Numbered from the stretch's first letter, positions 51,748 to 60,768 are shown. The stretch: 64,000 bases of DNA from Qingshengfaniella alkalisoli (GCF_007855645.1 NZ_CP042265.1:310001-374000); one strand, 5' to 3'. The notes: generated by a model from the sequence alone, not told the origin. Made by a program: numbers and translations.

Positions 51748-52695
51748 ATGAATGCTTTGATCCTGATCCTGCTGATCTTCGCTCTTCTGCTGGCGGTGTC
51801 GTTCATCGTGGAGTTTCAGCGTCGCGTGCCAGACATCCCGACGCGCCCCGATTGGCTGCCCGAAGATGCACGGCTAGATTTCGTGATGGTGGACGGCAAT
51901 CGTTTGCGACGGGTGAGGGCGGGAAAGGGGCCTCCCATACTTCTGCTGCATACGCTGCGGACCCAACATGATCTTTTTGCCAAGGTGCTGCCCGATCTCG
52001 CCAAGGACTATGAAGTTCACACAATCGACTTTCCCGGCCACGGCTTTTCGGCGATCCCCGATGTCGACTACGACCCGGATCTATTCATCGACGCCGCTCG
52101 TGGCTATCTGGACCTGATGGACCGAAACGACGTTACACTGCTCGGCGAGTCCATAGGCGGGGCGGTCGGGCTTCTGCTGGCAGCGGAGCACAACCCGCAT
52201 CTCGCACGAGTCGTTGCCGTCAACAGCTATGACTACGACAAAGGACGGGGTATCTTGCGAGGATCACGCCTCTCATGGTTGATTTTTTCTTTGTCCCGAT
52301 TGCCGGTGATTGGTGGACTCGTCTGGCGATTCCGCTGGCCGCAGATATTCGCGCGGGTGATAGAAAGCAGCGTATATGATCCGACCTGTCTCGACCCCGA
52401 TCTGGTGGCGCAAATGCACAGGTTGGGAAATCGTCCGGGACATTGCCGTGCGTTCATATCGCTCATTCGGAATTTCCCGAATTGGGAAAATCTACGCCAG
52501 CACTATCCGGAGATTTCAGTGCCCGTGGTCCTCGTCTATGGGGAGCATGACTGGTCCAGCCGGAAAGAGCGAGTTGCGGCGCATGACCTGATTCCCGGCG
52601 CAGAAATGGTCACTGTCGCGGGCGCGGGCCATCTGATGTCCTTCGAAAAGCCCGAGGCGGTGATTGCGACCGTGCACGGTGTTGACCATGGATGA
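51748..52695 (+). CDS. Membrane-anchored alpha/beta hydrolase of the oxygenase locus
   Basis: A 315-residue alpha/beta hydrolase. The first 20 residues form a membrane helix (NALILILLIFALLLAVSFIV). The nucleophile Ser 135 is in LLGESIGGAVGLL; the acid is in VYGEHDW and the His in GAGHLMSFEKP. PILLLHTLRTQHD holds the oxyanion region. It could release fatty acids or hydrolyse an ester or lactone intermediate. ATG 51748 is preferred to TTG 51742 because GAGG spacing is better. Its end overlaps the next gene by 8 bases. Confidence 0.82.
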   Translation: MNALILILLIFALLLAVSFIVEFQRRVPDIPTRPDWLPEDARLDFVMVDGNRLRRVRAGKGPPILLLHTLRTQHDLFAKVLPDLAKDYEVHTIDFPGHGFSAIPDVDYDPDLFIDAARGYLDLMDRNDVTLLGESIGGAVGLLLAAEHNPHLARVVAVNSYDYDKGRGILRGSRLSWLIFSLSRLPVIGGLVWRFRWPQIFARVIESSVYDPTCLDPDLVAQMHRLGNRPGHCRAFISLIRNFPNWENLRQHYPEISVPVVLVYGEHDWSSRKERVAAHDLIPGAEMVTVAGAGHLMSFEKPEAVIATVHGVDHG

Positions 52696-53530
52696 CGGAG
52701 CCGGCCTCATTCTGTTCCACCGGCGCAGGCCAAGCTTGTCGCGCAGCGCGTTCCTTGATGATTGGGCCCGCCGCCGCGCATCGCAAGTTAATGGTCCGGG
52801 ACTTGGTCTGACCCGCTATGCACAATTGCATCAGGTCTCGCGGTTGCATCCCATCTATCTGGCAGGACGCGTGAGCAGAAGCTGGCCCGTCATGTGCTTG
52901 CTCGCACTATTGAACAGACGGACCCTGCCATCGCCACGCCCGTGCCGCGCCGGGTGGGATATTGTAGAGTTGTTCGAATGGTCACGTATAGCGGACATGA
53001 GAAAAGCACTTCAATCGGATGCTTTTCAAAGGTTTCAAACCGACGGGGCGGACGGCATCAGACGTGCTACTGTTTCCTCCATGGCCTGGGTATGCTCGCG
53101 AAACGCGGTAACAAGTGCTACAGAGGTGGCGAGAGCAGCAAGCGTTTACGCAATTCATCCGCGAAAAAGTCTGGATATAACGGAGATGCGTGACTACTGG
53201 CTTAGTGCGCACGGACCCTTTGTCGCCGGACTTCAAAGTAAGATAGGGTTCAGCAGCTACGATCAGTTTCTTCCTGATGTAACCCCAATGCGGATGCCAC
53301 ATCCGGTGTTCTCACAGACCCCGGCAGGCATTGCGTGGCTCGGTTATCCGACTTTTGGGCAAATTTGCAAGGGGTTGGTTTCGCCGCGCAGCTTTCTGGC
53401 AAATCTACGGTTGGTTATAGATGAGGCACGCTTCATCGATGCGGGACGGGCTGATCTCGCGGTGGGGCATGTACGCTTCGCTCAAAGCTGGCCGGATGAA
53501 GCGTTGCGCAACCCCGCGCCTAAAATCTAG
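52688..53530 (+). CDS. EthD-like dimeric alpha/beta-barrel protein
   Basis: A 280-residue soluble protein. The segment MRDYWLSAHGPFVAGLQSKI (residues about 168-187) matches the EthD motif, and an earlier segment around VELFEWSRIADMRKALQSDA resembles the end of a first ferredoxin-like repeat, so two repeats may be present. EthD-type proteins often accompany P450 or oxygenase systems and bind small organic ligands. It is the last gene of the plus arm. No catalytic residue is assigned. Confidence 0.65.
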   Translation: MDDGAGLILFHRRRPSLSRSAFLDDWARRRASQVNGPGLGLTRYAQLHQVSRLHPIYLAGRVSRSWPVMCLLALLNRRTLPSPRPCRAGWDIVELFEWSRIADMRKALQSDAFQRFQTDGADGIRRATVSSMAWVCSRNAVTSATEVARAASVYAIHPRKSLDITEMRDYWLSAHGPFVAGLQSKIGFSSYDQFLPDVTPMRMPHPVFSQTPAGIAWLGYPTFGQICKGLVSPRSFLANLRLVIDEARFIDAGRADLAVGHVRFAQSWPDEALRNPAPKI

Positions 53531-53627
53531 GCAAACGTATATCAGTGCCAGTCGAAACGAATACGTTCCTTGAGATCTGCTTGTTTCTTGAGGGAGTTTG
53601 TACATTAGCAAAACGAAGGAATACATC

Positions 53628-54098
53628 TTGCCAAACGATCTAGATCATCTCCGAGAGACCATACGTATCGCTAACGACAGCCGAGCAAGCGGCAATCATC
53701 CTTTCGGAGCGATCCTCGTAGGGCCAGAAGGGAAGATGTTGATTTCGGCAGGCAACACTTACAGCGAGGACCGAGGGGTCGGACATGCGGAGACAAATGT
53801 TGCCCGGGAGGCCGCCCAAACCTACGACGCTGAGTTCCTGGAACAGTGCACCTTGGTCACGTCGGTGGAGCCTTGCTGCATGTGCGCGGGGGCATGCTAT
53901 TGGGCGGGAATCGGAACGGTCGTCTTTGGGTTGACCGAAAAGAGGTTGGCAGAGTTGACTGGCGACAATCCAGAAAATCTTACCCTAGATCTAAGCTGTC
54001 ACATCGTGTTCGAAGCAGGCCAACGACAGGTCACAGTACGAGGGCCATATCCGGAACTGGAAGCGGAGATCGTCGAAGCCCATAGCGACTTCTGGTAG
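53628..54098 (+). CDS. Nucleoside deaminase (cytidine/guanine deaminase fold), TTG start
   Basis: A 156-residue zinc deaminase. HAETNV provides the metal-binding His and the catalytic Glu, and EPCCMCAGACYWAGI the two Cys ligands; NHPFGAILVGPEG is the usual N-terminal motif. No ATG is available: TTG 53628 has AAGGAA at good spacing, whereas TTG 53598 lies only 2-3 bases from GAGGGAG. Substrate may be guanine, cytosine or another nucleobase. It stands alone. Confidence 0.82.
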   Translation: MPNDLDHLRETIRIANDSRASGNHPFGAILVGPEGKMLISAGNTYSEDRGVGHAETNVAREAAQTYDAEFLEQCTLVTSVEPCCMCAGACYWAGIGTVVFGLTEKRLAELTGDNPENLTLDLSCHIVFEAGQRQVTVRGPYPELEAEIVEAHSDFW

Positions 54099-54246
54099 CC
54101 TATCCTGTTATTGACTTAACAAGAAATTTAAACTCGCCTCTAACGTAACCGCCCGATGACGCATTTTCTGTTGGAGATATTTATTGCCATAATCACAATT
54201 ATTGAAAATACTTGCGCCTCTGGGTGCGCGCTACCATGCAGTGCAA
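54099..54246. other. AT-rich intergenic stretch
   Basis: 148 bases after the deaminase, noticeably richer in A and T than the surrounding DNA, without a plausible gene. It forms the left edge of the transposon-relic region. Confidence 0.5.
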
Positions 54247-54281
54247 CTCCTATTAGATAACAATAAGTTATCTAATAGGAG
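54247..54281. repeat. Perfect 15-bp inverted repeat at the edge of the IS relics
   Basis: CTCCTATTAGATAAC, five bases (AATAA), then the exact complement. The stem is AT-rich and has no T-run after it, so a terminator is unlikely. It directly precedes the IS30-type remnant. IS30 elements are known to favour palindromic targets, so it could be an insertion target, a transposon end or an unrelated hairpin. Confidence 0.75.
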
Positions 54282-54798
54282 AAATCAGTTCACGAACTCG
54301 ACAAGATCGAGAGCTGGTGGCATGCCAAGGTGCCCGTCCGAGAGATGGCGCGTGGCTTGAAGCGTCACAAATCGACGATCTTTCGCGAGATAAAGCGCAA
54401 TTTCTGGGCGGATGATGCGTTCCCGAAGAAGTACGCTGGCTACTTCGGTCATGCAGCTCAATTGCAGACGGACAAGCGCCGGTCTGTGCAGCGGAAGCTG
54501 ATCCGCCATCCAGACCTATGTAAAGCCGTCATTGCCCGCATCAAACAAGGCTGGTCGCCCGAGCAGATCGGCAACCGAATGATCTATGAAGGCGCCAAAC
54601 TGCGGGTCTGTCAGGAGACGATCTACCGCTACATTTACTCTCAGGAAGGCATGGATCAGGAGCTCTGGTGGTACCTGCCCGAACACCGCAAAGCGCGTCG
54701 TCCGCGTCGTGCCAGAAAGCGGCTGCCGCCAAAACCGCTTTACAGCCCTTCTGAAGAACCCGAACAAGCGCACCAAACCTGTAATGGTAAAATCATGA
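54279..54798 (+). pseudogene. IS30-family transposase remnant (5'-truncated, internally deleted, frameshifted)
   Basis: The frame from 54279 reads through ESWWHAKVPVREMARGLKRH, then KSTIFREIKRNF (the IS30 helix-turn-helix), GWSPEQIGNRMIYEG and YIYSQEGMDQELWWYLPEHR. After RARKR the IS30 match stops in this frame, but the +1 frame at 54733-54798 reads NRFTALLKNPNKRTKPVMVK, which matches a segment further along the IS30 transposase before a stop. So the piece between was deleted, with a frameshift at about 54727-54733. The start codon, DDE residues and C-terminus are missing. Confidence 0.82.
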
Positions 54799-54826
54799 AT
54801 TGAGCTTCACCATGGAACCATCGGCC

Positions 54827-54907
54827 CTCAATATTTTTCAAGGCGTCGGCCAGCGCGTGTGCGTCATATGGGTGACCTCGTAGCAACCACATCCCGACCA
54901 CAAAGTC
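54827..54907 (-). pseudogene. IS5/IS1182-type transposase fragment
   Basis: On the minus strand 27 codons read DFVVGMWLLRGHPYDAHALA and then DALKNIE. This matches the conserved GNPYDGHTL...IE segment of IS5-type DDE transposases. A stop lies a few codons before it and the similarity ends after Glu, so only a scrap remains. It is unrelated in family and strand to the IS30 remnant 30 bases away. Confidence 0.65.
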
Positions 54908-54960
54908 ACCTCGAAATCACCACAGGCGTTGATCACATGTGACAGGCGTCCGGTGGATGA

Positions 54961-55977
54961 TCACCGCCAACCGAGCGCCGGGGCGACATGCGTCAGGATG
55001 CTCTCCATGACATGTACGTTGTAGTCCACGCCCAGCATGTTCGGAACCGTCAGAAGCAACGTATCGGCTTCGGCGATGGCTTCGTCCTTACGCAATTCTT
55101 CGACCAGCTTATCCGGTTCGTCGGCGTAACCGCGCCCGAATACCGCGCGGAAATTATCGATACTGCCGATCTGGTCGCTTTCCTTGCCTCGCCCGAAATA
55201 CATTCGGTCAGTGTCGTTCATCAGCGCAAAGATCGAACGGCTGACCGACACCCGCGGGGTACGGATGTGCCCGGCGTCTTTCCACGCATCGCGATAGACG
55301 CGGATCTGCTTGGCTTGCTGAACATGGAACGGCTCACCCGACTCGTCCACTTTCAACGTGGAGCTTTGCAAGTTCATCCCCTGCTTCGCCGCCCATTCGG
55401 CCGTAGCGTTCGAGGCAGACCCCCACCAGATGCGGTCACGCAAACCATCGGAATGCGGCTCCAACCGAAGCAATCCCGGCGGGTTGGGGAACATGGGGCG
55501 CGGGTTCGGTTGAGCAAAGCCTTTGCCCTCCAACTGGTTCAGGAAAACCTCGGTATGACGCCGCGCCATATCCTGATCGGTTTCACCATCGGCGGGCTGA
55601 TAACCAAAGTAGCGCCAGCCTTCGATCACCTGCTCAGGCGAGCCACGGCTGATGCCCAGTTGCAAACGCCCACCTGAAATCAGATCAGCAGCGCCTGCAT
55701 TCTCGATCATATAGAGCGGGTTTTCGTAGCGCATGTCGATGACGCCAGTGCCGATTTCGATCGTGGATGTCCGTGCACCAACCGCCGACAAAAGCGGGAA
55801 AGGCGACGCCAATTGCTGTGCAAAATGGTGAACGCGGAAATAGGCTCCGTCAAACCCCAACTCCTCGGCAGCCTCCGCCAATTCTATAGACTGCAGCAAT
55901 ACGTCGGATGCGGAGCGCACCTGCGAACCGCGATCCGGCGACCAATGCCCGAAGGACAGAAAGCCCAGTTTCTTCAT
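54961..55977 (-). CDS. LLM-class flavin-dependent oxidoreductase (bacterial luciferase-like)
   Basis: A 338-residue TIM-barrel flavoenzyme. MKKLGFLSFGHWSPDRGSQV begins the protein, and YFRVHHFAQQLASPFPLLSA and GRLQLGISRGSPEQVIEGW are luciferase-like monooxygenase motifs, the latter touching FMN phosphate. GGAG before ATG 55977 sets the start over GTG 55986. Substrate unknown. It lies just right of the IS relics. Confidence 0.85.
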   Translation of the reverse strand: MKKLGFLSFGHWSPDRGSQVRSASDVLLQSIELAEAAEELGFDGAYFRVHHFAQQLASPFPLLSAVGARTSTIEIGTGVIDMRYENPLYMIENAGAADLISGGRLQLGISRGSPEQVIEGWRYFGYQPADGETDQDMARRHTEVFLNQLEGKGFAQPNPRPMFPNPPGLLRLEPHSDGLRDRIWWGSASNATAEWAAKQGMNLQSSTLKVDESGEPFHVQQAKQIRVYRDAWKDAGHIRTPRVSVSRSIFALMNDTDRMYFGRGKESDQIGSIDNFRAVFGRGYADEPDKLVEELRKDEAIAEADTLLLTVPNMLGVDYNVHVMESILTHVAPALGWR

Positions 55978-56122
55978 GGTGAACACTCCAAATTAGCTTC
56001 GGGCAAAGTTGATATGGATGCCCCGTCGACCACAAATCTATGAACGCCAGGGTACATTCCGCAAGGGCGACCGCCCTGCCCCACAGCACAGACACTGTGC
56101 ATCGGCGTGATCGCCCGAAACG

Positions 56123-56470
56123 CTAAGTGACGTGTCGAGCCTTGCTATCAGCCGGCGCAGCGTCACGTTCATCCATGCCGTAGTCCCGCAGAACCCTCGC
56201 AACCCGCAGGCGATATCCGGAAAAAACGCCGTTGCGACCTTTGGCCTGCGCATCACGGTGCTCCGGCAAGTTGCGCCAAGCCATGACCGCCTCTTCGTCG
56301 CGCCAGAATGACAGGGACAGCAGCTTGTTCGGGTCGCTCAGGCTGCGAAATCGTTCGACCGAAATGAACCCATCCATCTGCTCCAAATATGGGCGCAGGT
56401 CAGCGGCAATGTCGAGATACTGGTTCAGGTGACCCTCAGCGGGCTCGACCTCGAATATTACTGCGATCAT
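56123..56470 (-). CDS. Antibiotic biosynthesis monooxygenase (ABM) domain protein
   Basis: A 115-residue ferredoxin-like protein. VIFEVEPAEGHLNQYLDIAA, GFISVERFRSLSDPNKLLSL and WRDEEAVMAWRNLPEHRDAQ follow the ABM pattern. Such proteins are dimeric and act as cofactorless monooxygenases, haem-binding or ligand-binding proteins. ATG 56470 has AGGAG at good distance. It touches the stop of the coiled-coil protein gene and is probably co-transcribed. Confidence 0.8.
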   Translation of the reverse strand: MIAVIFEVEPAEGHLNQYLDIAADLRPYLEQMDGFISVERFRSLSDPNKLLSLSFWRDEEAVMAWRNLPEHRDAQAKGRNGVFSGYRLRVARVLRDYGMDERDAAPADSKARHVT

Positions 56471-56928
56471 CATAGCTCCTGCGGCAAGGGCGCGGGCGGC
56501 GTGCAATTCGCAAGCCCACGCATGGTTTCGCCAAACTGCGCCGCCGCGATGTTGACGACGTTTTCTATCAATGCGCTGGGATCTTCCGATATTTCATCCA
56601 CGCGCCTTGATATGGTTGCAAGCCGCACCTCCATCTGTTCGGCACGCTGGCCAAGAGCATCAAGCGCCTCTGGCCGTGCATCGCCCAACTGATCGCGCGC
56701 GTCGGCAAGATCACTGCGCAGACTGGCAACCTCGGCTGTGAGTGTCTGAACATCGTTGCACACGGGCTGCATCGAGATCAGATTCTGCGCCAAATCATCG
56801 GTCACAGCATTGACCTCTGACACGAGGAGCCATGCGAGCAATAGACACAACGCCAGCAGGATTAATGTCGCGTTGAGCATAGCCAACAGAATGTTTTTCA
56901 GGGCCGTGCCAAGTCGTGATGCGAACAT
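56470..56928 (-). CDS. Single-helix membrane protein with coiled coil, function unknown
   Basis: A 152-residue protein. A helix at about 12-36 (NILLAMLNATLILLALCLLL) is followed by a probable periplasmic coiled coil (about 50-110; LTAEVASLRSDLADARDQLG, EQMEVRLATISRRVDEI) and a Pro-rich end. No domain recognised. Its stop codon shares a base with the ABM start. Confidence 0.6.
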   Translation of the reverse strand: MFASRLGTALKNILLAMLNATLILLALCLLLAWLLVSEVNAVTDDLAQNLISMQPVCNDVQTLTAEVASLRSDLADARDQLGDARPEALDALGQRAEQMEVRLATISRRVDEISEDPSALIENVVNIAAAQFGETMRGLANCTPPAPLPQEL

Positions 56929-57131
56929 GTTGTCCCCCGGATGAAATACATCACGACAATGCGCTGGTATGACTGCATTCTCAAGGGCATAACCTGCGTA
57001 AGCGGTCAGACCGAATTAGTGGGCTTGACCCAAGGCCATCAGGGTGAAAAAGAGTGCTTCCGCATAACCTGCCCTGTCGCACTTGGCCGCTATCGCCGTT
57101 GCGGCAGATCCCGCAGAAAAGGAGATATCCT

Positions 57132-58094
57132 ATGGAAATGCGCCCCATCGGTTCGACCGGTGTCGCCATCACCCCGCTCGGCTTCGGCACCTCGGCCTTG
57201 GGCGATATGCCCGACACCTATGGCTATGCAGTCAGCGAAGACCGTGCACGTGCGACGCTGGCCCGGTTGTTCGAAGGTCCGGTCAATATGATCGACAGTT
57301 CGCGCCTATACGGCTTCGGACGCAGCGAGGAACGCATCGGTGCCGCCATTCGCGCCAATGGCGGGCTGCCTGACGGCATGGTCCTGTCGACCAAGCTGGA
57401 CCGTGACCTCGACACCGGCCGCTTCGATGCCGCACAGGCACGTAAATCGTTGGAAGAAAGCCTTGAGGCGCTTGGCATCGATCGCATTCCGATCCTGCAT
57501 CTGCACGATCCCGAACACGCCCGCGATCTGGACGAGATCCGTAACAAGGGCGGCGCGTTGGATGAACTCTTCCGCATGAAAGAAGAAGGCCTCGTCGACG
57601 CAGTAGGGCTGGCGATGGGCCGGCTCGACATCATGGAGCCTTTGGTCGATGACTGGGCGTTCGATGTCCTGATCAGCCACAACCGTTACACGATCATCAA
57701 TCGCAGCGCCGACCGCCTGTTCTCGGCCGCGCACGCCCGGGGTATTGCCATCATCAATGCTGCGCCTTTTGCGGGCGGCATTTTCGCCAAGGGCAGCAAC
57801 GCGACGCAGAAAGTCTCCTACACCGATATGGATGACGAAGGCCTCGCACCGGTGCGCGCGGTCGAAGTCCTTTGCGCAGATATGGGCGTCGAACCCGGTG
57901 CCGCCGCTTTGCAGTTTTCGATGCGCGATCCGCGGATCACCTCGACACTCGTAGGTGTTTCCCGCCCAGAACGCATCGACCAGAACCTTGCGTGGGCCGA
58001 AGCCGAAATCCCTGAAGGTTTCTGGGATGCACTAGCGGAAGTTCCATTCTCAACCGAAGATCCCGAAGCCAACCGTGTCTACAACGCTGGCTGA
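57132..58094 (+). CDS. Aldo/keto reductase, aldose 1-dehydrogenase-like
   Basis: A 320-residue TIM-barrel AKR. MEMRPIGSTGVAITPLGFGT opens the protein; IDSSRLYGFGRSE carries the Asp and Tyr, LSTKLDRD the Lys and ILHLHDPEH the His of the catalytic set. The arrangement resembles D-threo-aldose 1-dehydrogenases. AAAGGAGATATCC precedes ATG 57132; an upstream ATG at 57054 was rejected. Confidence 0.85.
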   Translation: MEMRPIGSTGVAITPLGFGTSALGDMPDTYGYAVSEDRARATLARLFEGPVNMIDSSRLYGFGRSEERIGAAIRANGGLPDGMVLSTKLDRDLDTGRFDAAQARKSLEESLEALGIDRIPILHLHDPEHARDLDEIRNKGGALDELFRMKEEGLVDAVGLAMGRLDIMEPLVDDWAFDVLISHNRYTIINRSADRLFSAAHARGIAIINAAPFAGGIFAKGSNATQKVSYTDMDDEGLAPVRAVEVLCADMGVEPGAAALQFSMRDPRITSTLVGVSRPERIDQNLAWAEAEIPEGFWDALAEVPFSTEDPEANRVYNAG

Positions 58095-58106
58095 AACCGT
58101 GCGGTC

Positions 58107-58967
58107 CTAGTCGCGAATGGATTTCAAAAAGGCGCGGATTGCGGTCCGCGCTTCTTCACGTCGCGCGGGGTTGAACTCCAGCGTCGTCAGGGCGGATTTG
58201 TCGCGTTGATCAAAGCCATGATCCGCCCTCGCGATCACGACCGTTTCCATATGCGCCCCCACCGCCTGTAGTTCCTCCGCACGTTCAAGACAGGCTGACG
58301 TGCTTACGATCGTGTCGTTCTCGGCCAGCACCATCAACGCAGGCAGGCCCACCTCCCAGTTTTCGCCGCGCGTTCCGTTCAACACCCCGCAATAGGGATA
58401 AAGCAGCACAAGCCCGGCAAGATCAGTCAGAATGGCATCAGGGGGCTGTGGCCACTCCGTCAGCCCCGGCGGAACCTCAGCGGAATTGGCCAGACCAACC
58501 ATTTCCATCGCACTCCAACCACCATGCGATGCGCCAAACAAAACCACATCATTTGTCACGTCCGGCATGTCCAGCAACGCTTTCAGAGCCACCGCGACGT
58601 CGCCCGCCCGTTCCGCCCCCGTCAGAATCTGGCCGCTGCACACGAGCCGCCAACTGTCGAACTTGTCCAGCTTGCGTGGCGCATGACTATCGAGGATCAG
58701 CGCAACCCGACCGTCTGCGACCATCTCCTTCGCCCAGAAATCCATATTGTCGTGCACGCCATCACAGCCGGATAACAAGATAGCGGCTGGAAACGGGCCG
58801 TCGCCATCGGGTTTGAGTATCTGCCAATGCCGCGCCAGTTCTCGCGTGCGATCCGCCGGTGTATCCACCGTGAAGCTCACCCGCGCCGCCTGTCGCGCCG
58901 TGTTCAGGGCAACACCCGCAACGATCAGCCCGACCGCAAGAACACCCCACCAGATCACTTTCGGCAT
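58107..58967 (-). CDS. Dienelactone hydrolase-like exported alpha/beta hydrolase
   Basis: A 286-residue hydrolase with an N-terminal helix or signal (VIWWGVLAVGLIVAGVALNT). The nucleophile Ser sits in VLFGASHGGWSAM, and MVLAENDTIV and ARADHGFDQRDK supply the Asp and His. Four Cys residues may pair outside the cytoplasm. It overlaps the stop of the upstream membrane hydrolase gene by 13 bases. Confidence 0.8.
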   Translation of the reverse strand: MPKVIWWGVLAVGLIVAGVALNTARQAARVSFTVDTPADRTRELARHWQILKPDGDGPFPAAILLSGCDGVHDNMDFWAKEMVADGRVALILDSHAPRKLDKFDSWRLVCSGQILTGAERAGDVAVALKALLDMPDVTNDVVLFGASHGGWSAMEMVGLANSAEVPPGLTEWPQPPDAILTDLAGLVLLYPYCGVLNGTRGENWEVGLPALMVLAENDTIVSTSACLERAEELQAVGAHMETVVIARADHGFDQRDKSALTTLEFNPARREEARTAIRAFLKSIRD

Positions 58968-60679
58968 CCCAGTCCCCAGTCGAGACTACACCATGTTTTC
59001 AGTCGTTTGGTTTGCTCGGCTGTCCATCCTTCGGGAGCTGTCACCGCGATCCAACCATCGATATAGTCTCGCGCAATGTAATTATGCCCATATCCTTGGG
59101 GCAAGGCCTTTGATAGCGCCAGATCAAGCGCCAACTGGAACTGCGTCACGACAGGAACAAACCGCATCGCAGGAGACACGTCCGGCGCTGGTGGCTCGCG
59201 CATCCACTGCGGAGCACGCCACACCGAACTTGGCTCATAAAAAACGATGGGGTCAGAGCCTTGCTGCATGAAGACAATTCGCAACCGGCCCCAATCGTCA
59301 TTGTCCAGATTGGGCCCGTCAAACTGTGACATGAAGCGTACCAGCGACCCGTCGCCCACCTGCGGCAATACATAAGGTGAACCTTGGTCACGTGCTGCAA
59401 CCATGCGGCGCCAGAGATTCGAGGGGAATGGCGGTCCTGTCCACAGGGCGCCTTGAATTGGGTCGTCAATCAGTTGGAACAGGTCGAACGAATACATCGA
59501 AGACCATGCACCAAGGCTGATGCCATGGACATAGAATTGGGGTCTGTCATCTACGGGCAAGCTGCGCCAGTGCTGATAGATCACCCGCATCGTATCCGTC
59601 GCCTGATCCAACCCGGAAGCCGTTTCAAAGATCAACGCCAGCGGAGATTGCAGATAGGAATACTGCACAGCCACCGTCGCGATGTCACCATTGTGCAAGT
59701 ATTCAATTGGATCGTGCCCACCGGGGTCGAGCCAGCCGGTGCCTGTCGGGCTCGCCACAATCAACACTTTGCGGTCGAATGCGCCCAACCGTTTGAGTTC
59801 TTCCAGCGCGATTTGAGCGCGCACCTCCGGATCATCATCCTGCGCACGCCCGACATAGACACGGATCGGATCAAGCGCCGGCGCCCCGCTTAACGCACTG
59901 ATATCGGCAGCTGTGGGGCCTTGAGTGACGAAATTCCGCCCTGGCTGTCCCATGGCGGCCCAGTCCACAAATGATCCGGGACCACCCGCGGTATCCGGAT
60001 CGTCCGGCGCGGGTGGTGCGGTGGCAAACAGATCCTGCGCCGCCTCATAGGACTCATCCGCTGCGTCGAATGCCCATGCGACAATCCCGTCGCGGGTGAC
60101 GACGAACACCACAGAAACCGCGAGCATCAGCCCCAGCACGTTCGCAGTCCGTGCGGGCATCACGCGGTAGAGTCGCGACCGCAGGATGTCGAACAGTTCT
60201 TGCACCATCCACCCGATAAGGAAGCAGAACAGGAAGACTGCAACCGCCAGCCCGAGCATGCCAAGAGTGCGGTAATCCTCCGACGGGTCCATCCCGACCC
60301 GGAGACGTATGGTGTCCTGCCATTTGGAGGCTTGCGACACGTCCCAAACCCACAAAGCCAGCACGGGGATCGCGACCAGGCTATGGGCGACTCTGGCTGC
60401 CTTGCCGCGCAGAAGCGGCAATTCAATTGCTCGCCATGCCGACAGAAAAAGCTGGCCGAGCATATATCCTACCCCTGTCACCAACCCGGCCAACACCCCT
60501 TGAAACAACCAGTGGCGCGGGATCAGCGAAGGCGTTAGCGACGCGGCGAAGAAAACCAACCCAAGCAGTAGAGGCAGGACCGCAAACCCTAGCAGCCGGA
60601 CCTCACGATGTGGACAATGGCCCCTTTTCTCGCGCACGGGCAAATCCAGGTCGTGACGGCGTGTTCTTCGATCAGACAT
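58955..60679 (-). CDS. Polytopic membrane alpha/beta hydrolase (Abhydrolase_9 type)
   Basis: A 574-residue protein. About six membrane helices fill residues 25-205 (VLPLLLGLVFFAASLTPSLI, VFLFCFLIGWMVQELFD). The soluble part has PIRVYVGRAQDDDPEVRAQI, LDPGGHDPIEYLHNGD and YVHGISLGAWSSMYS (Ser nucleophile), all typical of this family. Its biochemical role is not known to me; membrane lipid hydrolysis is possible. It is translationally coupled with the next hydrolase. Confidence 0.85.
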   Translation of the reverse strand: MSDRRTRRHDLDLPVREKRGHCPHREVRLLGFAVLPLLLGLVFFAASLTPSLIPRHWLFQGVLAGLVTGVGYMLGQLFLSAWRAIELPLLRGKAARVAHSLVAIPVLALWVWDVSQASKWQDTIRLRVGMDPSEDYRTLGMLGLAVAVFLFCFLIGWMVQELFDILRSRLYRVMPARTANVLGLMLAVSVVFVVTRDGIVAWAFDAADESYEAAQDLFATAPPAPDDPDTAGGPGSFVDWAAMGQPGRNFVTQGPTAADISALSGAPALDPIRVYVGRAQDDDPEVRAQIALEELKRLGAFDRKVLIVASPTGTGWLDPGGHDPIEYLHNGDIATVAVQYSYLQSPLALIFETASGLDQATDTMRVIYQHWRSLPVDDRPQFYVHGISLGAWSSMYSFDLFQLIDDPIQGALWTGPPFPSNLWRRMVAARDQGSPYVLPQVGDGSLVRFMSQFDGPNLDNDDWGRLRIVFMQQGSDPIVFYEPSSVWRAPQWMREPPAPDVSPAMRFVPVVTQFQLALDLALSKALPQGYGHNYIARDYIDGWIAVTAPEGWTAEQTKRLKTWCSLDWGLGCRK

Positions 60680-60768
60680 AAAACGCGGACCCTCGGATGC
60701 GCAGGGAGTAATGTTCGCCTAGCACAATCAAATGCTACTGACCACAAATCGGATGCAGTGATCAGAGT

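Noticed and set aside
54330-54803. Annotation as an intact 157-residue transposase
   Set aside because: It lacks a normal start, the DDE domain and the C-terminus, and the remaining similarity continues in another frame, so it is a pseudogene.
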